From NCBI GenBank assembly GCA_023145955.1, contig JAGLDA010000003.1:1-32584 (forward strand): 32,584 bases of DNA, read 5' to 3'. Shown one piece after another: positions 23,938 through 32,371 of the stretch (position 1 is the stretch's first letter; each line of letters starts with the position of its first letter). The stretch is from Bacteroidales bacterium. GTDB taxonomy: Bacteria; Bacteroidota; Bacteroidia; Bacteroidales; UBA1556. The notes beneath the pieces are model-generated. The model did not search any database. It worked only from the letters and a program-made list of their open reading frames with translations, and was not told where the DNA came from. Made by a program: the position numbers and the translations under genes.

Positions 23938-25638
23938 TTACATCTTAAAATCACTAATATCTCTAAGTGAGAAATTATTAATATAACTAATGTTTTTTGT
24001 AATATTAGCTCTACCATACTTGATAAAGATATCAGCAGATTTCTTATATTTAATATCACGATTTGCATCTAAAAGAAGTAAATATCCAATAATTAGATAA
24101 CCAGCAATTTCCACAAGGCGACGAGCGTGAAAATCTACATATTCATTGTCGTCTTCATTATAAACGGTAATAGATATATTTGCAAAATGCCTAGTTAGTT
24201 TCACTAATATCTTTTTAAGGTATTCCAATTCTGGAGCTACTTCAATATTCTCATATTCCTTAATCATTTTCAGGTAAGATTTGTTTCCAATTCCTCTGAT
24301 TGCAGCCACAACCTGGAGTTGTGATGTTCCTTCATATATATTTGTAATTCTTGCATCTCTGAATATTCGCTCTATTGGAAAATCCTTCATATACCCTGTG
24401 CCACCATGAATCTGAAGAGAATCATATGCAATTTCATTAGAATATTCGCTAGCAAAAAGTTTAAGTAAAGGTGTGTATAAATCTGAAAGTCGTTGATAGC
24501 TCTTCATTTCTTTTCGCTCCTCACTACTTAGCTTCCTGGTTTTAGAAATATTGTCGTAAATTTTGTACATATCTACAAAACGAGCTGTTTCGTATAGCAT
24601 TGAACGAATAGCATCTGTTTTTGCTCTCATATTACTTAGCATCTCAAAAATAGCAGGGAATTTAATAATAGGTTTACCAAATTGCTCTCTTTCTTTTGCG
24701 TATTTAATTGCCTCACCATAAGCGGCCTCAGCAAGGCCTACTGCTTGCGCACCAACTCCTAAACGGGCAGAATTCATTAATGACATTACATATTTTATCA
24801 ATCCAAATTTTGGATCTCCGACAATCTCAGCAGGTGCATTTTTGAAAACTAGCTCGCAAGTTGGCGAACCCTTTATACCAAGTTTATTTTCAATACGTCG
24901 TACTATCATTTTGTCATCTGCCTTATTGTATATAAACAGAGATAAACCACGAGCATCTTTTCCTGATTCTGTTCTTGCCAATACTAATGAAATATCAGCA
25001 TCGCCATTAGTAATAAAGCGCTTTACACCATTTAGAAACCATTTACCTTTTTCTTGGTCATAATGTGCCTTTAGTTGCACTGCTTGCAAGTCTGAGCCTG
25101 CATCAGGTTCTGTTAAATCCATTGCAGCAGTTGCTCCTTCGTTAAATAGTGGAAGGTATTTGTCTTTAAGTTCCTGAGACCCAAAATCGTTAATTGTTTC
25201 AGCACAGTCTTGAAGTCCCCAGATATTAGCAAAGCCTGCATCTGCTCTACTTACAATCTCTGCTGCCATTACATAAGGCACCATAGAAAAGTTTAACCCA
25301 CCATACTTACGTGGTAATGACATGCCAAATAATTTCGCTTGTATTATAGCATCAATATTCTCCTGTGTTCCTTTAGCATATACCACATGATTGTCTACCA
25401 ATGTTGCTCCAGTACGGTCAACTTCCTCAGCGTTATTTGCCATTATTTCACCAGAAATTTCACCAATAATTTCCAATACCTTATTATAGTTATCCATGGT
25501 GTCCTCAAAATCGATTGGCGCATAATCGAATTCATGCTTATCGCTGAAATTATTTTCTTTTAATTCCACAATTTTCTTCATCATAGGATGCTCTAAGTGG
25601 AATTGTAAATGTTCGTTATTATTATAATAGTTTGCCAT
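23938..25638 (-). CDS. Acyl-CoA dehydrogenase family protein with C-terminal extension
   Basis: A 566-residue FAD enzyme that introduces an alpha-beta double bond into acyl-CoA and passes electrons to ETF. The core follows the family: N-terminal helical domain with LFGMSLPRKYGGL, the middle beta domain with AMDLTEPDAGSDLQ and FLNGVKRFITNGDAD, and the C-terminal domain with REQFGKPIIKFPAI, YDSLQIHGGTGYMKDFPIER and IYEGTSQLQVVA. The Glu in IYEGTSQ is at the catalytic-base position of medium-chain enzymes. About 130 extra residues after this point are mostly helical and make the protein much longer than the ~380-residue standard. It is the last gene of an operon with etfB and etfA, so these ETF subunits are its direct partner. 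The acyl chain preferred is not readable. Confidence 0.9.
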   Translation of the reverse strand: MANYYNNNEHLQFHLEHPMMKKIVELKENNFSDKHEFDYAPIDFEDTMDNYNKVLEIIGEISGEIMANNAEEVDRTGATLVDNHVVYAKGTQENIDAIIQAKLFGMSLPRKYGGLNFSMVPYVMAAEIVSRADAGFANIWGLQDCAETINDFGSQELKDKYLPLFNEGATAAMDLTEPDAGSDLQAVQLKAHYDQEKGKWFLNGVKRFITNGDADISLVLARTESGKDARGLSLFIYNKADDKMIVRRIENKLGIKGSPTCELVFKNAPAEIVGDPKFGLIKYVMSLMNSARLGVGAQAVGLAEAAYGEAIKYAKEREQFGKPIIKFPAIFEMLSNMRAKTDAIRSMLYETARFVDMYKIYDNISKTRKLSSEERKEMKSYQRLSDLYTPLLKLFASEYSNEIAYDSLQIHGGTGYMKDFPIERIFRDARITNIYEGTSQLQVVAAIRGIGNKSYLKMIKEYENIEVAPELEYLKKILVKLTRHFANISITVYNEDDNEYVDFHARRLVEIAGYLIIGYLLLLDANRDIKYKKSADIFIKYGRANITKNISYINNFSLRDISDFKM

Positions 25639-25679
25639 TTTTTCTATTTATTATTTTAACTAAAAATATGCCTTAATTA

Positions 25680-26705
25680 TTACTTTGAGTTTTTACGATA
25701 ATATTTTATCATCTTAGGGATAACACTCTCTATTGTTCCTATAATATTATAATCAGCAATATTAGAAATTGGTGCTTCCTCATCTATATTTATTGAAATA
25801 ACTTGTGCCGATTGGTCCATACCCGCAGTATGTTGTACGGCTCCTGATATTCCACAAGCAATATATAGTTTTGGGCGTACTGTAACGCCTGTTTGTCCAA
25901 TCTGTCGCTCATGCTCTGCATAGCCAGCATCCACTGCTGCTCTTGAAGCGCCTACTTCACCACCTAATAATTCAGCAAGTTGATTTAGTAATCCAAAGTT
26001 TTTCTTGGAACCAACGCCATACCCGCCAGCAATAATAATCTGAGCACCTTTTATATTTATTTTTTGTGCCTCTATCTGACGGTCAATAATGCTAATAGCA
26101 AAGTCAGACTTTGATACATATTTATTTACATCTAATTTTATTACCTCAGGTTTTATTTTCTTACGTAGAGGTTCCAATTTCATTACTCCTTCTCGCACGG
26201 TAGCCATTTGAGGGTGCATGTCTGGATTTATTATTGTAGCTACAATATTTCCTCCAAATGCTGGGCGAATCTGATATAATAGATTTTTATAGGTTGTATC
26301 TGTCTTCTTTACATAATGGTCACCAATCTCCAATGAAGTACAGTCCGCTGTAAGTCCACATTTTAATGTAGAAGCAACTCTAGGGGCTAGGTCTCTACCA
26401 ATGGATGTTGCACCAAATAAAACAATATCAGCCTTTTGTTCTTTTAATATTTTGCTCACAATATTGCTATGTGGCATATTTAGATACGGAAAGAGCTTCT
26501 CATCTTCTGTTAGGTATAAATTATTTACCCCAAAAGCAGATACCTCATCAGCAACATTATTTAGGTTGTTTCCAATGGCAATAGCATTTAGCTCTACCCC
26601 AAGCTCTTTTGCTAATTTGTATCCTCTAGAACATAGTTCAAGACTTACATCAGCAACGTGGCCTTCTTCTGTAATTTCGCAATAAACGAATATATTTTTA
26701 CTCAT
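25680..26705 (-). CDS. etfA: Electron transfer flavoprotein subunit alpha
   Basis: A 341-residue subunit that binds FAD and shuttles electrons from the acyl-CoA dehydrogenase. The N-terminal Rossmann-like domain covers ~1-200 (IVLFGATSIGRDLAPRVA at ~94). The C-terminal FAD domain has IIAGGYGVGSKKNF, GGEVGASRAAVDAGY, QIGQTGVTVRPKLYIACGIS and GAVQHTAGMDQSAQVISIN, all standard for EtfA. It is 17 nt after etfB and 41 nt before the acyl-CoA dehydrogenase gene. The stop is TAA at 25680. Confidence 0.95.
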   Translation of the reverse strand: MSKNIFVYCEITEEGHVADVSLELCSRGYKLAKELGVELNAIAIGNNLNNVADEVSAFGVNNLYLTEDEKLFPYLNMPHSNIVSKILKEQKADIVLFGATSIGRDLAPRVASTLKCGLTADCTSLEIGDHYVKKTDTTYKNLLYQIRPAFGGNIVATIINPDMHPQMATVREGVMKLEPLRKKIKPEVIKLDVNKYVSKSDFAISIIDRQIEAQKINIKGAQIIIAGGYGVGSKKNFGLLNQLAELLGGEVGASRAAVDAGYAEHERQIGQTGVTVRPKLYIACGISGAVQHTAGMDQSAQVISINIDEEAPISNIADYNIIGTIESVIPKMIKYYRKNSK

Positions 26706-26722
26706 CGATTTTAAAATTTATG

Positions 26723-27595
26723 CTAGCCTATAACGTGGCTGCTGATTAATGATTTTATTAATTTATTGATATCCGAATCACTTGAAGATAATGTAGTGCT
26801 GTTTTTTTGAGTAAAAACTACACTCTCTATCTTTTTTACTTTAGTAGGAGAGCCACTAAGACCTAATAAACTTACATCGGCATTTAGATCTGTTACCGAC
26901 CATTGCTTTATTTGTAAATATGGTCTATTTTCAAGCATTTCTATATAATCTTCGGCTGCCTCTTGAAGCTCTATTTCTGTGCGTGCATATTTGTATTTCA
27001 TAACACGCTTAGCATTTCTTACTCTACAATTTGCAGCACTTGAATGTACAGTTATTAATACTGGCCCTTCAGCTTCTAATATCTCAATACCCCTTTCAAG
27101 TCTACGCTTTACCTGAATCTTTTTTCCCGAAAACCCAATAAATTCTTCTGCATAGGTTATTTGAGGGATATTAAGTTTTTCAGCTACCTGTGGCCCAACT
27201 TGGGCAGTGTCGCCATCAATTGCTTGACGGCCAGCAACCACCATATCAAAAGGTGCGAGTTTTTTAACGGCAAGAGATATAGCGTAGGAAGTAGCTAATG
27301 TATCTGATCCAGCAAATTTTCTATCAGTTATTAATACTCCTTTATCTGCTCCACGATACATGCCTTCTCTTATAATATCAGCAGCACGTGGAGGTCCCAT
27401 AGTGATTATAATAACCTCAGCATCACCTTTCTTGTCTTTTACTCTTAATGCAAATTCTAATGCATTTAAGTCTTCAGGGTTAAATATTGCTGGTAGCGCA
27501 GCACGATTTACCGTACCATCAGATTTCATGGCGTCTTTACCCACATTTCTTGTGTCGGGTACCTGTTTTGCCAGTACTAAAATTTTGTAGCTCAT
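26723..27595 (-). CDS. etfB: Electron transfer flavoprotein subunit beta
   Basis: A 290-residue partner of EtfA. It starts MSYKILVLAKQVPDTRNVGK and carries ALEFALRVKD, VIIITMGPP, GSDTLATSYA and VVAGRQAIDGDTAQVGPQVA. The AIDGDTAQVGP stretch and the length (conventional mitochondrial-type subunits are ~250) match the EtfB form I recall from electron-bifurcating ETFs of anaerobes such as Acidaminococcus, where this subunit binds a second FAD in place of AMP. A tail with LSGSPTKVKKIESVVF also agrees with that group. It is the first gene of the etfB-etfA-acyl-CoA dehydrogenase operon and is divergent from the ybbR gene. A near match, TACAATTTG, lies in the 172-bp gap, with one base too many for TAnnTTTG. 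Confidence 0.94.
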   Translation of the reverse strand: MSYKILVLAKQVPDTRNVGKDAMKSDGTVNRAALPAIFNPEDLNALEFALRVKDKKGDAEVIIITMGPPRAADIIREGMYRGADKGVLITDRKFAGSDTLATSYAISLAVKKLAPFDMVVAGRQAIDGDTAQVGPQVAEKLNIPQITYAEEFIGFSGKKIQVKRRLERGIEILEAEGPVLITVHSSAANCRVRNAKRVMKYKYARTEIELQEAAEDYIEMLENRPYLQIKQWSVTDLNADVSLLGLSGSPTKVKKIESVVFTQKNSTTLSSSDSDINKLIKSLISSHVIG

Positions 27596-27754
27596 GTTGT
27601 TGTGTTTGTATGCCGTAGTATCAGTTATTATAAATAATGATAGATGGCTTATTTTGTAATTATTAATAATACTTAATAATTAGTATAAAAATTGTTTGTT
27701 CAATAACAATATAGTGCAAATGTACATTATTTTTTAATCTCTGAAATTTTGTAT

Positions 27755-27762
27755 TACTTTTG
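27755..27762 (+). promoter_or_regulatory. Bacteroidota -7 motif immediately before the ybbR-coaE operon
   Basis: TACTTTTG matches TAnnTTTG exactly and ends 5 nt before the ATG at 27768, so transcription should begin at or beside the start codon. No TTG at the usual spacing is present. The rest of the divergent gap from 27596 is AT-rich without other recognisable elements. Confidence 0.5.
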
Positions 27763-27767
27763 CTTTT

Positions 27768-28751
27768 ATGACAAATAAACATACTATAGTTTGGGGTTTA
27801 ATACGGAAAGCGATTTCTACAATAGATATTAAGGTATATTCTATAAGTTTAATTATTGCATCACTTATTTGGTTTATTATGACAATGAGCGATAATTATA
27901 CCGAAAGGGTAGAGTTTCCCGTATCTTATTCAAATTTCCCAAAAGGTTTGGTTCTTGTGAATAATCCTTCAAAAAATATATCTGTGGATATTGAAGCTAA
28001 AGGATTTGAACTAGCTTCTGTAGCCCTTTCTGAAAATAAATCTGTAAATATTGATTTGAAAGATATAGAATTTCGCAAAACTAAGTTTGGTAGATTTGTT
28101 GCTTCTATTGCTACAAAATCTTTCAGATATAATATAGTTAATCAACTTAATGTTGATGATGTGGGTAAGGATTTTATTCCTGATTCTATCTATTTTGTCT
28201 TTGATAGTATAGTTACAAAAAACATTCCTGTGCATTTTGATGCCAATATAGCTTATAGTGAAGGATATGTTAGTTATGGAGACCCAATAATTACTCCTTC
28301 TATAGTTACTGTCACGGGGCCTTCGTCAGAAGTTAATAGCCTAAGTTATGTTTCTACTAGAAATATAGAGCTTGAAAATCTGAAGGAAAATTACAGCAAT
28401 GATTTATTACTGAAAGCCCAGAAATATCTAAAATATAGCATCTCAAAAGTGCATGTTAATCAAAGAGTAGCAAAGTATTCTGAGTTTACAATTACTAAAA
28501 AAGTTAATTTGTTAACGAATATACCAGATCTTAAAGCGAAATTATTTCCTAAAAGTATTGATATTATTTTTTCAATGCCTCTGCCTGATTACAAACTTTT
28601 TGTTGATACTTCTTTCAATCTTTCAGTAAGGATTGATAGCCTTGATATGCTTCATAAAAAGAAATTGCTAGTTAATTTATCACATATTCCTGAAGGTGCA
28701 GATAATATTCGTTTAAGTGCTGAAAGTGTAGAATATATAATTATTGATTAA
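27768..28751 (+). CDS. YbbR-like (CdaR-type) membrane-anchored protein
   Basis: A 327-residue protein with one N-terminal membrane helix at about residues 24-41 (SISLIIASLIWFIMTM) and an extracytoplasmic part of YbbR-like repeats. The first repeat is at ~48-130 (VEFPVSYSNFPKGLVLVNNP, then ISVDIEAKGF). The second is at ~150-230, containing KNIPVHFDANIAYSEGYV and ITPSIVTVTGPSSEVNSLSY, the family's PSxVTVxGP hallmark. In Firmicutes such a protein (CdaR) regulates the diadenylate cyclase CdaA; in Bacteroidota the role is unproven. The stop is 2 nt before coaE, so the two are cotranscribed, as I recall from other Bacteroidota. Confidence 0.8.
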   Translation: MTNKHTIVWGLIRKAISTIDIKVYSISLIIASLIWFIMTMSDNYTERVEFPVSYSNFPKGLVLVNNPSKNISVDIEAKGFELASVALSENKSVNIDLKDIEFRKTKFGRFVASIATKSFRYNIVNQLNVDDVGKDFIPDSIYFVFDSIVTKNIPVHFDANIAYSEGYVSYGDPIITPSIVTVTGPSSEVNSLSYVSTRNIELENLKENYSNDLLLKAQKYLKYSISKVHVNQRVAKYSEFTITKKVNLLTNIPDLKAKLFPKSIDIIFSMPLPDYKLFVDTSFNLSVRIDSLDMLHKKKLLVNLSHIPEGADNIRLSAESVEYIIID

Positions 28752-28753
28752 TT

Positions 28754-29341
28754 ATGCTTAAAATTGGGTTAACAGGGGGCATAGGAAGTGGCAAAACAAC
28801 AATCGCAAATGTTTTTTCCGCATTAGGTATTCCTGTTTTTTTTGCTGATGATGAGGCGAAAAAAGTGCTTATTACTAATAGAGTTAAGAAGAAATTATAT
28901 AATAAATGGGGGAATAACGTATTCTTTGATAATGGCGATATAGATAAAGCGTCGCTTGCAGAAATTGTTTTTAGTAATTCTAATGAACTAAAATACCTTA
29001 ATAGTATAATTCACCCTGAGATGTTATTAAACTTTGAAAAATGGGTTGCAGAAAAAAAAGCGCAAAATTTTAATTATGTAATACTTGAAGCGGCTATTCT
29101 TTTTGATGCCGGTTTCCATAAGTATGTTGATAAAACTATTTGTGTGTCAGCGCCTGACGAAGAGCGTATTAAAAGAGTGATTAATAGAGATGATGTAACA
29201 AAAGAACAGGTAAAAAGTAGGATAAATAGCCAGTGGCTTCAAGGTAGAATTATTGATATTTCTGACTATGAAATATTAAATTCAGAAGAGGATATGGTTC
29301 TTGAACAAATTTTAAAACTTCATAATGTTTTTCGTAGCTAA
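28754..29341 (+). CDS. coaE: Dephospho-CoA kinase
   Basis: A 195-residue cytoplasmic P-loop kinase that phosphorylates the 3'-hydroxyl of dephospho-CoA, the last step of coenzyme A synthesis. The P-loop is GLTGGIGSGKTT at residues 6-17. The substrate-binding region has FADDEAKK and LNSIIHPEML. Further matches are VILEAAILFDAG, CVSAPDEERIKRVINRD and SRINSQWLQGRI, all typical of CoaE, and the length is standard. It follows ybbR after 2 nt. Confidence 0.95.
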   Translation: MLKIGLTGGIGSGKTTIANVFSALGIPVFFADDEAKKVLITNRVKKKLYNKWGNNVFFDNGDIDKASLAEIVFSNSNELKYLNSIIHPEMLLNFEKWVAEKKAQNFNYVILEAAILFDAGFHKYVDKTICVSAPDEERIKRVINRDDVTKEQVKSRINSQWLQGRIIDISDYEILNSEEDMVLEQILKLHNVFRS

Positions 29342-29405
29342 AATAGGTCTATAAATATATCCTTCTATTTAGAAAAATGAGATTCTTTCTTATGCCATAT
29401 TTTCA

Positions 29406-29413
29406 TATCTTTG
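29406..29413 (+). promoter_or_regulatory. Bacteroidota -7 motif for the DUF4199-glycosyltransferase operon
   Basis: TATCTTTG matches TAnnTTTG exactly, with a leader of about 22 nt to the ATG at 29442. TTC rather than TTG lies at the -33 position (29383-29385). No strong terminator is seen for coaE in the 100-nt gap. Confidence 0.5.
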
Positions 29414-29441
29414 CTGTATTATTAACGAATTATTTTCTGTT

Positions 29442-29966
29442 ATGGATAAAGATCATAGTACTTTTAAATTAGCAATGCGACCTGGATTGTATATTGGGCT
29501 AATTTCTGTTGCGTTGTCATTGGTTTTATGGGCTACAATATCTGACCTACAGCTGAGAAGTAAGTTAGGTTATATAGTATTGGCTATTGTTGCATTCATG
29601 TTTTATAAGTTTACGGTTTCGTATAGAGAAACAAATATGGGTGGCGAAATCACTTATGGAGAGTCTTTTAAATTCCAAACTTCGATGACTGTAGTATATT
29701 CGTTGATATCAGCAATATACTCTTATTTATTATTTGCAGTATTAGACCCTGGTATGGTAGAAAATATTAGGGAAATGGCTGCCGAGGAAATGTATAAACA
29801 GAATATGGCAGAAGAGCAAATTGAGGCTGCAATAGAAATGCAGGCTATGTTTATGACTCCTGAATTTATGACTATTTCTACTGTTTTTGTAACATTCTTA
29901 ACAGGAGTGCTTCTCGCGTTAATAGTATCATTTTTTACAAAGAAAGAAATAACAACATTCGACTAA
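29442..29966 (+). CDS. DUF4199 membrane protein
   Basis: A 174-residue integral membrane protein of the Bacteroidota-specific DUF4199 family. Membrane segments are seen at about residues 13-30, 38-55, 77-100 and 143-166. Between the last two lies a charged, Met- and Glu-rich amphipathic stretch (EEMYKQNMAEEQIEAAIEM). The signature-like part is YRETNMGGEITYGESFKFQ. Its function is unknown. It is often found near glycosyltransferases, as here: a GT2 enzyme starts 10 nt after its stop. Together they may act in lipid-linked glycan assembly (inference). Confidence 0.78.
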   Translation: MDKDHSTFKLAMRPGLYIGLISVALSLVLWATISDLQLRSKLGYIVLAIVAFMFYKFTVSYRETNMGGEITYGESFKFQTSMTVVYSLISAIYSYLLFAVLDPGMVENIREMAAEEMYKQNMAEEQIEAAIEMQAMFMTPEFMTISTVFVTFLTGVLLALIVSFFTKKEITTFD

Positions 29967-29976
29967 TATAAATAGC

Positions 29977-30921
29977 ATGCAAATATCGGTTGTAATTGCC
30001 ACCTTTAACGAGGAAGAATCATTGCCAGAATTAACTAGCTGGATAGTGAAAGTGATGAAGGATAATAATCTTTCCTATGAGGTTATTTATGTTGATGATG
30101 GAAGTACAGATAAATCATGGCAAATAATAAATGATTTATCAAAGGAAAATCCTTTAATAAAAGGAATTAAATTTCGTAGAAATTATGGAAAATCCGCTGC
30201 TCTGAATAGAGCTTTTGATGCAGCCCAAGGTGATGTAGTTATTACAATGGATGCTGATTTGCAAGATAGCCCCGATGAGATTCCGGAATTATATAGAATG
30301 ATAGTTGAAGATGGTTTTGATCTTGTTTCTGGATGGAAAAAGAAACGTCATGACCCACTTTCTAAAACTATTCCTACAAAGCTTTATAATGCGGCCACTC
30401 GTAGAGTTACTAAAACTGGGCTTCATGATATGAATTGTGGTTTGAAATCATACCGAAAAGATGTGATTAAAACTGTGGAGGTTTATGGCGAAATGCACCG
30501 CTATATTCCAGCTATGGCTAAATGGGCAGGTTTTACTAATATAGGCGAGAAGGTTGTAGAACATAGAAAACGTCCTTACGGATATTCTAAATTTGGACTA
30601 GAGAGATTTATTAATGGTTTTCTTGATTTACTTACTATAACTTTTATTTCTAAGTTTGGAAAACGTCCAATGCACCTTTTTGGTACTTTGGGAATATTTT
30701 TATTCATTATTGGTCTTGGTATATTTACTTATCTAACTATTGCTAAGTTTGCTATGGATCAATTTCATATGACTGATAGACCAGTATTCTTTGTTGCCTT
30801 ACTTGCAATGATGATGGGTACCACTCTTTTTGTTTCGGGTTTCTTAGGAGAATTAATAGCACGAAATTCCTCAATTCGTAATGAATATATTATAGAGAAA
30901 TCGGTGGGCTTAGATGAGTAA
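29977..30921 (+). CDS. Family 2 glycosyltransferase (polyprenyl-phosphate type)
   Basis: A 314-residue membrane-anchored enzyme similar to dolichol-phosphate mannosyltransferase and ArnC. These transfer a sugar from a nucleotide donor to a polyprenyl phosphate. The GT-A domain covers ~1-220: MQISVVIATFNEEESLPELT, VIYVDDGSTDKSW, KFRRNYGKSAALNRAFD, and the metal-binding ITMDADLQDSPDEIPE. HDMNCGLKSYRKDV is the typical acceptor-side motif. Two C-terminal membrane helices are at ~232-256 and ~268-292. Its last 8 nt overlap the start of the following GT4 gene, a strong sign of translational coupling. The sugar is unknown. Confidence 0.9.
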   Translation: MQISVVIATFNEEESLPELTSWIVKVMKDNNLSYEVIYVDDGSTDKSWQIINDLSKENPLIKGIKFRRNYGKSAALNRAFDAAQGDVVITMDADLQDSPDEIPELYRMIVEDGFDLVSGWKKKRHDPLSKTIPTKLYNAATRRVTKTGLHDMNCGLKSYRKDVIKTVEVYGEMHRYIPAMAKWAGFTNIGEKVVEHRKRPYGYSKFGLERFINGFLDLLTITFISKFGKRPMHLFGTLGIFLFIIGLGIFTYLTIAKFAMDQFHMTDRPVFFVALLAMMMGTTLFVSGFLGELIARNSSIRNEYIIEKSVGLDE

Positions 30922-32056
30922 TTCTAAAAAAAGTGTTGTAATCCTTGGTAGCGCATATCCTTTGCGTGGTGGATTGGCAAATTATAACGAACGTATTGCT
31001 CGTGCATATATGCAACAAGGCTATACTGTGAAAATCATTACCTTTAGTTTACAATATCCTAATTTTCTTTTTCCTGGTAAAACGCAGTTCTCTGAAGATC
31101 CAGCTCCAAAAGACCTTGATATAGATGTGAAACTAAATTCAGTAAATCCAATTTCATGGATTGCTGTGGGGAATCAAATTCGTAAAATAAATCCTGACTT
31201 ATTAATAATTAAGTTTTGGCTGCCATTTATGGGGCCTAGCTTAGGTACTGTAGCCCGTATTGCCAAACGAGGCACTAAAACTAAAGTAATAAGTATAATT
31301 GATAATATTATTCCTCACGAAAAACGTATTGGCGACCATATTCTTGCAAAATATTTTGTGGGTGCGGTGGATGGATTTATCTCCATGTCGCAATCGGTAC
31401 TCGATGATTTAAATACTTTTGATAAAAATACACCTAAGATATACACTCCTCACCCTGTTTATGATAATTTTGGTGAGCCAGAAGGTAAGAAAGAAGCTAG
31501 GTTGAATTTGGAATTATTGCCAGAAGATAAATACATACTATTCTTTGGTTTTATACGCGATTATAAAGGTCTTGATTTGCTTTTTAAAGCTATGGCTGAT
31601 GAGCGCATTCGTAAAAGGGGTATTAAACTGATTGTTGCTGGTGAGTATTATTCGAATGAGCAAAAATATCTTGATTTAATTAGTGAATTAGGTATAGAAG
31701 AGCAGCTAGTATTGGCTACGGATTTTATTCCTGATGGTAAAGTTGGTGATTATTTTAATGCTTGTGATTTGGTGGTGCAACCATATAAGACAGCAACGCA
31801 AAGTGGGGTAACTCAAATTGCCTATCATTTTGAAAAACCAATGATAGTAACTAGGGTAGGAGGACTGCCAGAAATAGTACCTGATGGTATTGCTGGTTAT
31901 GTAGTAGAAGTAGATCCTGTGAGAATTGCCGATGCAATTTTAGATTATTTTGACAATAATAAGGAACAACAATTGGTAGCAGGCTGCAAAGAAGAAAAAA
32001 AGAAATACCTTTGGGAAACTTTGCTTGAGAAGATTGACGAGTTGCTGAGTACATGA
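30914..32056 (+). CDS. Family 4 glycosyltransferase
   Basis: A 380-residue cytoplasmic GT-B enzyme. It begins MSNSKKSVVILGSAYPLRGG, followed by LANYNERIARAYMQQGYTVK, the N-terminal Rossmann domain that binds acceptor. The C-terminal donor-binding domain has YILFFGFIRDYKGLDLLFKA and the family motif PMIVTRVGGLPEIVPDGIAG, with the E-x7-E glutamates near residue 312. It retains anomeric configuration as do other GT4 members (family knowledge). It starts inside the last codons of the GT2 gene, so the two enzymes probably build one glycan. The region from 32057 to 32371 after it has no gene. Confidence 0.9.
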   Translation: MSNSKKSVVILGSAYPLRGGLANYNERIARAYMQQGYTVKIITFSLQYPNFLFPGKTQFSEDPAPKDLDIDVKLNSVNPISWIAVGNQIRKINPDLLIIKFWLPFMGPSLGTVARIAKRGTKTKVISIIDNIIPHEKRIGDHILAKYFVGAVDGFISMSQSVLDDLNTFDKNTPKIYTPHPVYDNFGEPEGKKEARLNLELLPEDKYILFFGFIRDYKGLDLLFKAMADERIRKRGIKLIVAGEYYSNEQKYLDLISELGIEEQLVLATDFIPDGKVGDYFNACDLVVQPYKTATQSGVTQIAYHFEKPMIVTRVGGLPEIVPDGIAGYVVEVDPVRIADAILDYFDNNKEQQLVAGCKEEKKKYLWETLLEKIDELLST

Positions 32057-32209
32057 CAGTTTTTGTAAGCGTCAATTAGTTGTGACACTTAATAAATTGA
32101 AATTATGTTTATTATAGAATATTGAAAAAGAAATAATTCTAGGATATTATCTATCAGTATATTTAATATATGCTTAAAATTAGCCGATTTAATACTAGAT
32201 GTAATTATT

Positions 32210-32303
32210 TTTTAGACGCTGATTATTATGGATTAATGTGATTTATTTCAGCAAAGCTGAAATCTTTTTAATCATAATTAATCTGTGCAATCTGCGTCTA
32301 AAA
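32210..32303. repeat. Long imperfect inverted-repeat element with inner hairpin
   Basis: The 34-nt arms 32210-32243 and 32270-32303 are imperfect inverse complements. They share TTTTAGACGC-x-GATT at the outside and GATTAAT near the inside. Between them is a perfect 8-bp hairpin, ATTTCAGC-AAA-GCTGAAAT at 32245-32263. The outer text (GACGCtGATT and its partner AATCTGCGTC) resembles a dispersed intergenic element that I recall in Bacteroidota and other phyla. It lies in the 315-bp gap between the GT4 gene and the patatin gene. A single copy is visible in this window. Confidence 0.65.
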
Positions 32304-32341
32304 GTTATTATTGTAATGTACTGAGGACGAGTTGTTATAAA

Positions 32342-32361
32342 AATATTTACTAGTAAATATT
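32342..32361 (+). promoter_or_regulatory. Perfect 20-bp palindrome before the patatin gene
   Basis: AATATTTACTAGTAAATATT is a perfect palindrome that ends 10 nt before the ATG at 32372, with a weak purine-rich AAAGG in between. Its place suits an operator or a stem in the leader, but a chance palindrome in AT-rich DNA is possible. No TAnnTTTG motif is visible in this gap. Confidence 0.35.
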
Positions 32362-32371
32362 GAAAGGTATT

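Noticed and set aside
27714..27725. Minus-strand promoter motif for etfB (TACAATTTG)
   Set aside because: It has three bases between TA and TTTG where the motif needs two, and would leave a leader over 100 nt, so it is not called.
32057..32371. CRISPR or tRNA-like structure in the gap before the patatin gene
   Set aside because: The repeat arms are inverted, not direct, with only two arms and no spacers, and no cloverleaf or CCA-type end can be drawn.
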